DNA from: Saprospiraceae bacterium
Lineage (GTDB): Bacteria > Bacteroidota > Bacteroidia > Chitinophagales > Saprospiraceae
Length of the DNA stretch: 64,000 nucleotides
Assembly: GCA_013214355.1 (NCBI GenBank)
Contig: JABSSL010000014.1
Coordinates: 57,296 to 121,295, forward strand
Direction: 5' to 3'
Shown here piece after piece: positions 17,915 to 25,423 of this stretch (positions are counted from its first letter, which is position 1; the number at the start of each line of letters is the position of its first letter). The notes below the pieces were generated by a model, which saw nothing but the letters and a program-made list of their open reading frames with translations, searched no databases and was not told where the DNA came from. The translations under genes and the position numbers were made by a program.

Positions 17915-19633
17915 TTATTGTTGAACAGTATAGTCTGGAGCAATGAAAGCTAAATACAAGGCTGCCTTGACTCTATCGCGAGGACCTGGTATTTCACGGA
18001 TAGCCTGTATAATATTCTCTTTGGTGGCTTCAGAAAAAGCGCCGCCAGTGAGGATAAGATCCAGGCGATCAACCAAGGCTTTAGGATCTCTAGCCAGAGC
18101 GATTTCGGCATTCAAGTTGAGGTAAACATAGTCTTTGGGATCTAGGTCTTTTTCTTCAAAACTAGGAGCATTGTGTGAGGAGTTGCCAGCACTAGTTGCC
18201 ACCTCCATGTAATATTCCTTGATGAACCAGTCATGGGCTAAGTTGATATAGTTGATAGAGGTAGCGGAGGTGTGAATTTGGAATTCTGGTGCGATTAAGC
18301 CTTGATCCGATATCGGACCATTCGGGCTGAAGTTGGGTAAGTAGAAGTTGAAAACACTCGGAGCAGCAAGAATACCCTGGCTTACCGCTTCGTCGAAGAG
18401 ATAACCCCAGTTCCACATCCGTCCGGATTGATTGGTAGCATTGAAGGCTCTCATGGCTTGCGTATAGCGTAGCAGGGGTTCCTTAAGCTTTTTTGCCTTT
18501 GGTAAATCGCTGGAAGACGGGTTAAGTGCTTCAGGATCTGTAAGAATGGCTCGAATTACTGCCGACATATCTCCTCGAATCCCTTCCCCATTATCGTTGA
18601 ATGTAGTAGCTACTCTTTCGATGTATGCAGGCGTAGGGTTGGATTTTACCAAGCGCTGAATCAATTGATGCCCAATAAATGGACCGACATTGGGGTGATT
18701 GAAAAGATTCTCGATCGCATCGCGAATATCTTCCAGCGTACTTTGGCCGGCAGGTATGACTTTCCCATTCAGTAGTTTCTTGGGCCCCGGTTCATGCCAT
18801 TCCTCGAAGGGAATCATGGGCTTCCAGTTAATGGTAGTGGCCGGTGTCTTGTTGTATTCGCTGTTCCACTCGGTTTTCACCCAACTATAATCTTCCCATG
18901 GCCAATAATAGCCGGACGGGCCGAGTCCAGTAAATACCTTAGCAAATTCCTTGATATCGTCATTGTTATAGGTCGGGATGGCATTACCTTGGGCATCCCG
19001 TTTATGTGTCCCATCTAGGTTGAGTTCATACAAGCCTATCGAAAACAATTGCATGATTTCTCTGGCATAGTTTTCATCGGGATGAATATTCCGCTTGTGA
19101 TCGGATTTAGGATTGTTGATGTGACTGAGGTAGAATCCCATCATTGGATGTAGGGAGATGGCATATAGAAGATCCTTGTAATTACCAAAAGCATGGGTAT
19201 ACAACAGATCATAGTAGTCTGCAAGACCTGGACCACTAAGCTGTAGGTTGGATTTTTCCGAAATAACAAAAATCTGACTGTAAGCTTGGGCTACTCGCTG
19301 TCGTACATGATCTTCCGATTTTATAATATTATGCCACCAAGCCATTTTCCAATAGAACCAATAGGGTAATACCGCCTCTCCATGGTTCACAATGAAATCC
19401 CTACCATAAAGCTTGATATATTGCGGCCAGAAGTGTTCCCATATTTCCCAGGTGGTATCTTTGAAGCCTGAGGTAGCAGGCAATTTTAATTGATCTTCTA
19501 GCCAGTTTGGGATACCCTGGCGAGCCACTTCTTTAATGGTCTTATAATCTGCACCCAAAGACGCGTAGGTTAGGAAGCGGGCGGCTTGGTATTCCCGAGC
19601 ATTTTTATTGATTGTATCAATTGATCGTGTCAT
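17915..19633 (-). CDS. DUF1800 family protein
   Basis: 572 aa, first gene of the DUF1800-DUF1501 operon. Diagnostic segments are ARFLTYASLGADYKTI near the N terminus, DENYAREIMQLFSIGLYEL, IKEFAKVFTGLG and LIQRLVKSNPTP. The ATG at 19633 (MTRSIDTINKNARE) is preferred; the in-frame ATG at 19696 would overlap a dyad at 19682-19697. There is no obvious signal peptide, although its partner is exported by Tat, so hitch-hiker export or a cytosolic role is possible. Function unknown. Confidence 0.9.
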   Translation of the reverse strand: MTRSIDTINKNAREYQAARFLTYASLGADYKTIKEVARQGIPNWLEDQLKLPATSGFKDTTWEIWEHFWPQYIKLYGRDFIVNHGEAVLPYWFYWKMAWWHNIIKSEDHVRQRVAQAYSQIFVISEKSNLQLSGPGLADYYDLLYTHAFGNYKDLLYAISLHPMMGFYLSHINNPKSDHKRNIHPDENYAREIMQLFSIGLYELNLDGTHKRDAQGNAIPTYNNDDIKEFAKVFTGLGPSGYYWPWEDYSWVKTEWNSEYNKTPATTINWKPMIPFEEWHEPGPKKLLNGKVIPAGQSTLEDIRDAIENLFNHPNVGPFIGHQLIQRLVKSNPTPAYIERVATTFNDNGEGIRGDMSAVIRAILTDPEALNPSSSDLPKAKKLKEPLLRYTQAMRAFNATNQSGRMWNWGYLFDEAVSQGILAAPSVFNFYLPNFSPNGPISDQGLIAPEFQIHTSATSINYINLAHDWFIKEYYMEVATSAGNSSHNAPSFEEKDLDPKDYVYLNLNAEIALARDPKALVDRLDLILTGGAFSEATKENIIQAIREIPGPRDRVKAALYLAFIAPDYTVQQ

Positions 19634-19681
19634 AGCTAAGTTTTTGCTACTACAAATATGTGCGGAAGTATGGGGGATTAA

Positions 19682-19697
19682 TTTGACATAAGTCAAA
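19682..19697. promoter_or_regulatory. Crp/Fnr-like dyad, possible operator
   Basis: TTTGACATAAGTCAAA is a 6+4+6 inverted repeat with TTGAC/GTCAA half-sites, like those of Crp/Fnr/HcpR-type regulators. It lies almost midway between the DUF1800 start (49 nt away) and the divergent desaturase start (46 nt away). Assignment to the Crp-like gene at 15834 is a guess. Confidence 0.45.
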
Positions 19698-19743
19698 AGA
19701 TGTAGGGAGAAGTGCCACTATTTTTGTTCGAAATGGTTATCTA

Positions 19744-20727
19744 ATGAACACAAGGACACTTATTTTTCGAGGACTATTAGTATTTGTTGGCCTGGCGGCC
19801 ATCCCTCATTTATTTGCCTTCGTAAACGAGTATGGAGCAGAAGATAGTACACATTTTCTGATGAAGATACTTTCAGAGGAGACGGTAGAATATTGGTTCA
19901 ACTTGGCTAATGATGGTAGCTTGTTTTACATTATTATACCCTTCTTTTTAGTGGAATTACTGCGTTACACTTTTTTACGAAGGATGAGTTGGAATCTAGT
20001 GGGAGACTCCATTGCAAATGTTGTAACCCTAATCGCATTTTTGGGGATTGAAGTGATGTTGGGACTGTTATTCCTTTACCAGTTATATTTCTGGGTATAC
20101 CAAAACCTAAGTTTGCCGGCCTTGCCACTTAACCTGATTACTATCATCAGTTGTATCCTCTTGGCTGACTTTGCCTATTATTGGGATCATCGCTTAATGC
20201 ATCGGATTGGAGTCGGCTGGGCCACCCACACCGTACATCATAGTTCTCCGCACTTCAATATGTCAGTAGCCTATAGATTTGGCCCACTGGATGCCATTAT
20301 CCCCATCTTGTTTTCCATTCCGTTGGTGATGTTAGGGTTTAATCCCTGGCTGTTACTAGCAGCTGAGTTGTTTGTCCAAACTTATCAAGCCATTCTACAT
20401 ACGGAAATCATTGGCAAACTACCAAAGCCTATTGAATACATCTTTAATACACCCTCTCATCATCGGGTTCACCATGGAGTGAATCGGCAATATTGGGACA
20501 AGAACTATGCAGGAATTCTAATCATTTGGGATCGACTATTTGGGACTTTTGAAGAGGAGCGTGAGGAGGTCAGGTATGGCGTGAGTGAGCCGATTGATTC
20601 TGTCAATCCATTGGTTGTCTTTTTTCACGGATTCACTCGTCTATTTGAGAAAATGTCCCAAGCGAAAGGGCTGAAGAATAAACTGCTATACCTCATCAAG
20701 CCACCCGGTTGGCAGGCCAAGGAGTAG
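19744..20727 (+). CDS. Fatty acid hydroxylase / sterol desaturase family enzyme
   Basis: 327 aa, membrane-bound di-iron oxygenase family. The histidine clusters are intact: His149 and His153 (DHRLMH), His162, His165 and His166 (HTVHH), His219, and His239, His240, His243 and His244 (SHHRVHH). Hydrophobic helices lie near 10-28, 60-72, 88-118, 130-146 and 182-212. Members hydroxylate or desaturate lipids, carotenoids or sterols using O2. The gene diverges from the DUF1800 operon with 110 nt between starts and a dyad in the middle. Substrate cannot be inferred. Confidence 0.9.
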   Translation: MNTRTLIFRGLLVFVGLAAIPHLFAFVNEYGAEDSTHFLMKILSEETVEYWFNLANDGSLFYIIIPFFLVELLRYTFLRRMSWNLVGDSIANVVTLIAFLGIEVMLGLLFLYQLYFWVYQNLSLPALPLNLITIISCILLADFAYYWDHRLMHRIGVGWATHTVHHSSPHFNMSVAYRFGPLDAIIPILFSIPLVMLGFNPWLLLAAELFVQTYQAILHTEIIGKLPKPIEYIFNTPSHHRVHHGVNRQYWDKNYAGILIIWDRLFGTFEEEREEVRYGVSEPIDSVNPLVVFFHGFTRLFEKMSQAKGLKNKLLYLIKPPGWQAKE

Positions 20728-20742
20728 TTACAGATTAAACAA

Positions 20743-20776
20743 GGAAAGACCTGACAATGCTTTGTCAAGCCTTTCC
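20743..20776 (+). terminator. Hairpin terminator after the desaturase gene
   Basis: GGAAAG ... TGACA pairs with TGTCA ... CTTTCC around a short loop with a small internal bulge, 15 nt after the stop codon. No long T tract follows, so efficiency is uncertain. Confidence 0.55.
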
Positions 20777-20896
20777 TACTAAACAGTCGGGATTCGTATG
20801 TTGGACTAATCTTTAGAGTAGGGCAAACGCATTAAGACTTAATGCCCTTGAGGTAAGCAAAAATTCTTTATGATCGGTGCACTTTACTTGGTTTTC

Positions 20897-20959
20897 GCCT
20901 CAAGCCGGCGAGGCTCTTCATTTTGGCATTGCCCCAAAACTCTACCTGCGGTAGACAGG
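20897..20959. repeat. Two-hairpin composite repeat
   Basis: The left hairpin (20897-20914) is GCCT..GCCGGC..AGGC and the right palindrome (20942-20959) is CTACCTGCGGTAGACAGG, 27 nt apart. Both halves and part of the spacer (ATTGCCC then TCTACCTG) recur in the same order and orientation at 15487-15557. A further perfect 9-bp inverted repeat (GAAAATGCA/TGCATTTTC) lies next to it at 20975-21010. The rest of the 349-base gap around it (20728-21076) has no gene. Confidence 0.55.
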
Positions 20960-21076
20960 GAAGCAAAAACGCTAGAAAATGCAAACTCCTCCGTCGAACA
21001 GTGCATTTTCAGGCCACCGCCACCTGTTTTAACGTGTGCTTGGAATAGCAAAAAAAACCATGCGGTTGCCCTATTT

Positions 21077-22105
21077 TTAGACTACGGATAATTTAGACTG
21101 AGCCACGATGGTATTCCAGCCATGGCGGTCTTCTATGGTGCCTTGCTGTATGCCCAATAGGTTTTTCTTCAGTTGGTACATCAATGCATTTTCCTCGTGA
21201 TAACAGCTAAAGAGATCACCGTCAATCGATATTTCTTTGAAGGGCGCGATACCTGCTGCTGTTCCAATACCAAAGGCCTCTACCTGTTTACCTGCTTTAA
21301 ATGCTTCCCGTAGCTGTGCCACAGAAAAAGGCTGCTCTACTACTGGAATATCCAGGTCCCTAGCGATTTGAATGATCGACTTTCGAGTAATTCCATCCAA
21401 TATCGTGTCAGAGGGTTCAGGCGTAATGAATTGCTCATCGATGATGAATCCAAAATTCATGGTACCGGACTCTTCGAACCATTCATGATCTTTTGAGTCC
21501 GTCCACAGTATCTGATCAAAGCCTTCTTCCTTCGCTTTGCGAAAGGGCAGGAGAGAACCTCCATAATTCCCGCCACATTTAGCGTAGCCTACTCCTCCAG
21601 GTGCTGCACGTGTATAGTGCCTTTCTACTTTGACTTTTAGTGGGTTGGAGTAATAACTTCCGGAAGGACTGGCTACCACTAGGAATAGGTATTCATTAGC
21701 CGCTTCAACTCCTAATTTGGCTTGTGATGCAATTACAAAAGGACGCAGGTAAAGCGTGCCATAGCCATAGGAAGGTACAACGTTGCGCAGGTCAGCCACT
21801 AAATCCAAAATGCCTTCATCCCAATTGGATCGAGGAATGGGAGGCATGGCCATCCTTTCGAGAGAAATATTGATACGATCAAAATTGTCCGCATGCCTGA
21901 AGACAGAGACTTGTTGCGCCTTGTTTTTAAAGGCTTTCAGCCCTTCAAATACGGTTTGACCGTAGTGGAAACACATCGCAAAAGGGCTTAAGGTGATATC
22001 AGAAAAGGTCTGGATCGTACCCTTTTGCCATTTTCCGTTTTCGAATTTCGCGAGATACATGAGGGGAGCGGGCGTACTCCCAAAACTAGGTTTTTGATTT
22101 GCCAT
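21077..22105 (-). CDS. ilvE: Branched-chain amino acid aminotransferase
   Basis: 342 aa, fold-type IV PLP enzyme that interconverts leucine, isoleucine and valine with their keto acids. Features are HYGQTVFEGLKAF, the Arg segment YLRPFVIASQ, Lys176 in GGVGYAKCGGNYGGS as the PLP lysine, EESGTMNFGFI and ILDGITRKSI. Length and motifs match the bacterial BCAT group typical of the Bacteroidota. No other ilv or leu gene is in the window. Its 5' side holds a 159-bp inverted repeat that starts 16 nt upstream of the ATG. It is divergent from a MocR-type regulator. Confidence 0.93.
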   Translation of the reverse strand: MANQKPSFGSTPAPLMYLAKFENGKWQKGTIQTFSDITLSPFAMCFHYGQTVFEGLKAFKNKAQQVSVFRHADNFDRINISLERMAMPPIPRSNWDEGILDLVADLRNVVPSYGYGTLYLRPFVIASQAKLGVEAANEYLFLVVASPSGSYYSNPLKVKVERHYTRAAPGGVGYAKCGGNYGGSLLPFRKAKEEGFDQILWTDSKDHEWFEESGTMNFGFIIDEQFITPEPSDTILDGITRKSIIQIARDLDIPVVEQPFSVAQLREAFKAGKQVEAFGIGTAAGIAPFKEISIDGDLFSCYHEENALMYQLKKNLLGIQQGTIEDRHGWNTIVAQSKLSVV

Positions 22106-22120
22106 GATCGAAGAGTTTGT

Positions 22121-22279
22121 AGTGCATATTTGGAGGTAGCAATTGGGGCTGCAAAGTTCAATTTTAAGGACTTCCCAGCAGCTATTTTTTTCTCCGTAGT
22201 GCTATGCAGCAAAAATGAACTTTGTAAGAACCCTAAACTCCACCTTTTCGCTTCCAAAGCCTACCTCCAGATATGCACT
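22121..22279. repeat. 159-bp inverted-repeat element next to ilvE
   Basis: Arms AGTGCATATTTGGAGGTAG (22121-22139) and CTACCTCCAGATATGCACT (22261-22279) match as an inverted repeat at 18 of 19 positions. No transposase is present. The element lies in the region where the ilvE promoter or leader should be. Confidence 0.6.
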
Positions 22280-22325
22280 TAGATGTTTATCAAGTTCTGC
22301 TTCTTTGCTGTCGTCGAGACTTAAA

Positions 22326-22357
22326 CTTGAAGATCAAGGCAAATATCTTTACTTTTG
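22326..22357 (+). promoter_or_regulatory. Bacteroidota-type promoter of the MocR gene
   Basis: TACTTTTG (22350-22357) fits the TAnnTTTG -7 element at every fixed position, with CTTG 20 nt upstream as a 3-of-4 match to the -33 TTTG. Transcription would begin near 22364, about 38 nt before the start codon. Confidence 0.55.
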
Positions 22358-22363
22358 AAATAG

Positions 22364-22403
22364 TATAACAGATACACTTTTTGTGTTTTAATCTATAACA
22401 GAT
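22364..22403 (+). promoter_or_regulatory. Direct repeats, possible MocR operator
   Basis: TATAACAGAT occurs at 22364-22373 and again at 22394-22403, 30 nt apart, with an inverted ACAC-TTTTT-GTGT between them. The first copy sits at the expected transcription start and the second overlaps the ATG. MocR-type regulators are known to bind direct repeats at their own promoters. Confidence 0.5.
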
Positions 22404-23820
22404 GGCTCGGTTTAAACACGAACGCTTAGCAGAGCAGTTTATTGGCTTGATAGAAAGAGGTGAGTTGAAGGCTGGACAGAAGCTGCCCAGTTTACGGATG
22501 ATGAGTAAGCAGCAAGGTGTAAGTTTGATGACCGCTTATCAAGCTATCAATAGCCTGCAAGGCCTTGGCTACGTTGAATCTCGCCCGAAATCGGGCTATT
22601 ACGTTCGTAGGCCAAAGCAAAAGATATCCTTTCGGCGGCAACAGAAATTGAGTCAGAAGAAGAATCCCAAAAGCATTGATGAATTAGTCCAGCTGGTGTA
22701 TGGCACGAATCGTTCCACAGAATATATTTCCTTTGCTCTAAATACGCCTGATGTAGAGCTGTTACCAGCCACTAAGCTGAAACAGTCTATTCTGCATGTC
22801 AATCGAAATCGATCTCATTCTGCCCTCCAATATGGCCCCATCCAAGGTATCCGCGATTTAAGAGAGCAGATTGCTGTGCTCATGGCAAATAGTGGAATTG
22901 AGGTAGATAGTGATGAGTTGTTGATTACCGTAGGCTGCCAGGAAGCCATCAATTTGGCCATCACAGCCTGTACTGCTCTAGGGGATAAAATACTGATTGA
23001 ATCACCCACTTATTTTGGGGTTTTCCAGGCTATTTCCTCTAAAGGACGTATTCCGGTAGAGGTAGAAACCGATTTTGAAACGGGAGTCGTAATGGAAAGC
23101 TTGTTCGAGGCAGTGGAAAAGCATAAGCCGGCAGCCTGTCTTTTGGTTACTAACTTTTCAAATCCTCTCGGGGCAAGTATTCCAGACTCAGATAAGGAGC
23201 GAATTGTTCGATTCATGCGGCAAAAAAAGGTGACCCTGATTGAGAATGATATTTATGGTGAGCTGTATTTTGGTGCGAAACGACCACGTAGCTGCAAATC
23301 TTTTGATCGAGATGGAAGCGTCATTTATTGCTCTTCTTTTTCGAAGTCATTAGCACCTGGTTACCGAATCGGTTGGATTGAATCCGGCCAGTTTTTTGAC
23401 CAAATCTTTCAGGCCAAGATTCATCAAAGTGTGGCTACTTCAACCTTAAATCAGGAGATACTTGCCCATTTTCTTAAAAATGGACGGTATGACTTACACT
23501 TGAAGCGTTTGCGGAAACAGCTACACACGCAAAGTCTACGGTATCAGGAGCAGATCCTAGCTCATTTTCCGGAGGGAACGGTATTATCTAGGCCCAAGGG
23601 GGGCTTTGTGCTTTGGGTACAGCTTCCTCCTAGTATCAATACCTTGAAATTACTTCATCTCGCCATGCAACAGCAATTAAATTTTGCGCCTGGGCAGCTG
23701 TTTTCTTTAGAGAAAGATCTGCACAACTATCTACGGATTAGTATCGGGAAACCATATGATGAAAAAGTGGAAAAAGGGCTACAGCTACTAGGGAAGTTAC
23801 TCCACTCCTCTTCAGAATGA
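22402..23820 (+). CDS. MocR-type regulator (GntR HTH plus aminotransferase domain)
   Basis: 472 aa. An N-terminal GntR winged helix (residues 1-75: GQKLPSLRMMSKQQGVSLMT, ...GYVESRPKSGYYVR) is joined by a linker to a class-I aminotransferase domain (about 100-470) with PLP Lys315 in SSFSKSLAPGYRIGW and the NFSNPLGASIPD and ENDIYGELYF segments. Such proteins use PLP or its adducts as effectors and often control vitamin B6 or amino-acid genes. It diverges from ilvE, a PLP enzyme, though the 296-nt gap and repeat between them make shared control uncertain. Probable autoregulation through the repeats at 22364-22403. Confidence 0.92.
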   Translation: MARFKHERLAEQFIGLIERGELKAGQKLPSLRMMSKQQGVSLMTAYQAINSLQGLGYVESRPKSGYYVRRPKQKISFRRQQKLSQKKNPKSIDELVQLVYGTNRSTEYISFALNTPDVELLPATKLKQSILHVNRNRSHSALQYGPIQGIRDLREQIAVLMANSGIEVDSDELLITVGCQEAINLAITACTALGDKILIESPTYFGVFQAISSKGRIPVEVETDFETGVVMESLFEAVEKHKPAACLLVTNFSNPLGASIPDSDKERIVRFMRQKKVTLIENDIYGELYFGAKRPRSCKSFDRDGSVIYCSSFSKSLAPGYRIGWIESGQFFDQIFQAKIHQSVATSTLNQEILAHFLKNGRYDLHLKRLRKQLHTQSLRYQEQILAHFPEGTVLSRPKGGFVLWVQLPPSINTLKLLHLAMQQQLNFAPGQLFSLEKDLHNYLRISIGKPYDEKVEKGLQLLGKLLHSSSE

Positions 23821-23910
23821 TAATTTAGTTTTTTGGACCTCGTCAGAGGGTTAAATTTTATGTTGATGCCGGGATCAGCTCAGGCTATTCTGGAACCTGA
23901 CAAAATTCCC

Positions 23911-23939
23911 TTTGGCTTAAAATATATTTCCTAATTTAG
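23911..23939 (+). promoter_or_regulatory. Probable promoter of the Fe-S protein gene
   Basis: TTTG (23911-23914) and TAATTTAG (23932-23939) resemble the -33 and -7 elements, with one mismatch in the latter and a 17-nt spacer. The start codon lies 34 nt downstream. Confidence 0.4.
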
Positions 23940-23972
23940 GGGAATTGGATTTACACTTTACAACCCTAACCT

Positions 23973-24413
23973 ATGAAGAAAGATATCACTAAAGAATATA
24001 CCAATGGAGAGATAACCATTGTCTGGAAGCCTGGAATGTGTGTGCATAGCACCTTATGTTGGAAAGGGCCAGAAGGCTTGGGTGATGTTTTTGATCCTCA
24101 AAAACGCCCTTGGGTCAATGCAGAGGGGGCTACAACTGCCGAAATTGCAGCTCAAATAGATAAATGCCCGAGCGGTGCCTTAAGCTATTACTACAATGAT
24201 GCTGAAAACAAGCCTGTAGAGATACAGGGAGACACAAAAGTAGAAGTTAGCCCTAATGGCCCCTTATTGATTTATGGCAACATTACCATAAAACATAAGA
24301 ATGGATCAGAAGAGCAAAAACATAAAGTAACTGCCTTGTGTCGGTGTGGAGCTTCTATCAACAAACCCTTCTGCGATGGGAGCCACATCTCAGCAGGATT
24401 TCAGGATGAGTAG
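23973..24413 (+). CDS. Fer4_19 plus CDGSH iron-sulfur protein
   Basis: 146 aa with two iron-sulfur modules. The first (1-75) is the divergent Fer4_19 type with Cys23, Cys29 and Cys65 (MCVHSTLCW, DKCPSGAL). The second is a CDGSH module with Cys123, Cys125, Cys134 and His138 (CRCGASINKPFCDGSH), the three-Cys-one-His set that binds a [2Fe-2S] cluster. There is no signal peptide, so it is cytosolic. Redox or cluster-transfer roles are plausible; no partner is adjacent. It appears monocistronic. Confidence 0.9.
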   Translation: MKKDITKEYTNGEITIVWKPGMCVHSTLCWKGPEGLGDVFDPQKRPWVNAEGATTAEIAAQIDKCPSGALSYYYNDAENKPVEIQGDTKVEVSPNGPLLIYGNITIKHKNGSEEQKHKVTALCRCGASINKPFCDGSHISAGFQDE

Positions 24414-24580
24414 GGAATAAAGGAGGCAGGACTTTGGTGAATGACTCCGATAATTCATTCCCATTAACTAAAACCTGAAACCAATGAAATTTATTTGAGC
24501 GGGCAAGCAATATGAAGTCTTGCTGGCAGAGACTGCTTATTATTTAGCTTATCTTTCCAGCTCACTTTTACCTAATTCCT

Positions 24581-25423
24581 ATGTATCGATTTCTCATTAT
24601 ATCTGTAGTTGCCTGCTTATTCTTTATGCTTAGTTGTGCATCAAGTGCTCCGCCAAAGGAAGAAGAAAAGGAAATTGTCTTACAAGCAAGCTCACTTGAT
24701 CCCGCTGCCATCGACCAATTGATCGTTGACTTCCTAAATGATTCTACTTTGACCTACGAAGGGGCTCATCCCAATTTGGATGCTGCTTTACTAGAGTATC
24801 AGCGTATTGAAAATGCCGCGGGTCTACAAAAGATTTACAAGTATTATAAAGATATGAATGGGACCCATGAGCGCCTATTTCTCTGGGATAAGCGCAAAGA
24901 AAGCTTACTGTTTTTAGAAGAGAAACGAGTACGAAAAGCCTGTCCTGATCTGGATCGAAATTGTATGATTTGGCGGCGATGTTACTTTGAGGGTGGTGAG
25001 TTGAAAATGGTTAAAGTCTTTCAGGACACGATTCTCGACGGTACCTATCCCAGTTTTGATCATGGCGAGCCGGTGCCCATCGATGATCTATCCCCTTACA
25101 CGGAATCCTTACCAGCATCTTTCCAGGAGATGAAGGCTGAAGTAGATACCGTAAAATGGAATATAGGAATACGGCTGCAAGGGGAGTACTTATATTTTGC
25201 TGATGCCTCCGGTTTTTCTGATTGTCGGGATGGGATAAACTATGATGTGGCTTCTACCTTCCTGGAACCTGCCTTTATAGAACTTAGTAGTGGAGATATG
25301 ACTCCAGCGCTGACTGAAGTTATCGGTTATTATACCCCTCTACCTAATATGGAGAATATATTGCGGCCACATCTCGTCGCCTTACAACTCATCGAGATGC
25401 GACCTGGGGAGAAATGTCCTTAG
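24581..25423 (+). CDS. Lipoprotein of unknown function
   Basis: 280 aa. The signal ends in a lipobox at Cys19 (FMLSC), followed by an acidic Lys/Glu linker (PPKEEEKE), so it is anchored in the envelope. I do not recognise a domain. Visible traits are an Asp/Glu-rich middle, three Cys residues in RKACPDLDRNCMIWRRCYFE, another in SGFSDCRD, and a final Cys in PGEKCP. The last 4 nt overlap the end of the convergent FAD-oxidase gene. Confidence 0.72.
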   Translation: MYRFLIISVVACLFFMLSCASSAPPKEEEKEIVLQASSLDPAAIDQLIVDFLNDSTLTYEGAHPNLDAALLEYQRIENAAGLQKIYKYYKDMNGTHERLFLWDKRKESLLFLEEKRVRKACPDLDRNCMIWRRCYFEGGELKMVKVFQDTILDGTYPSFDHGEPVPIDDLSPYTESLPASFQEMKAEVDTVKWNIGIRLQGEYLYFADASGFSDCRDGINYDVASTFLEPAFIELSSGDMTPALTEVIGYYTPLPNMENILRPHLVALQLIEMRPGEKCP

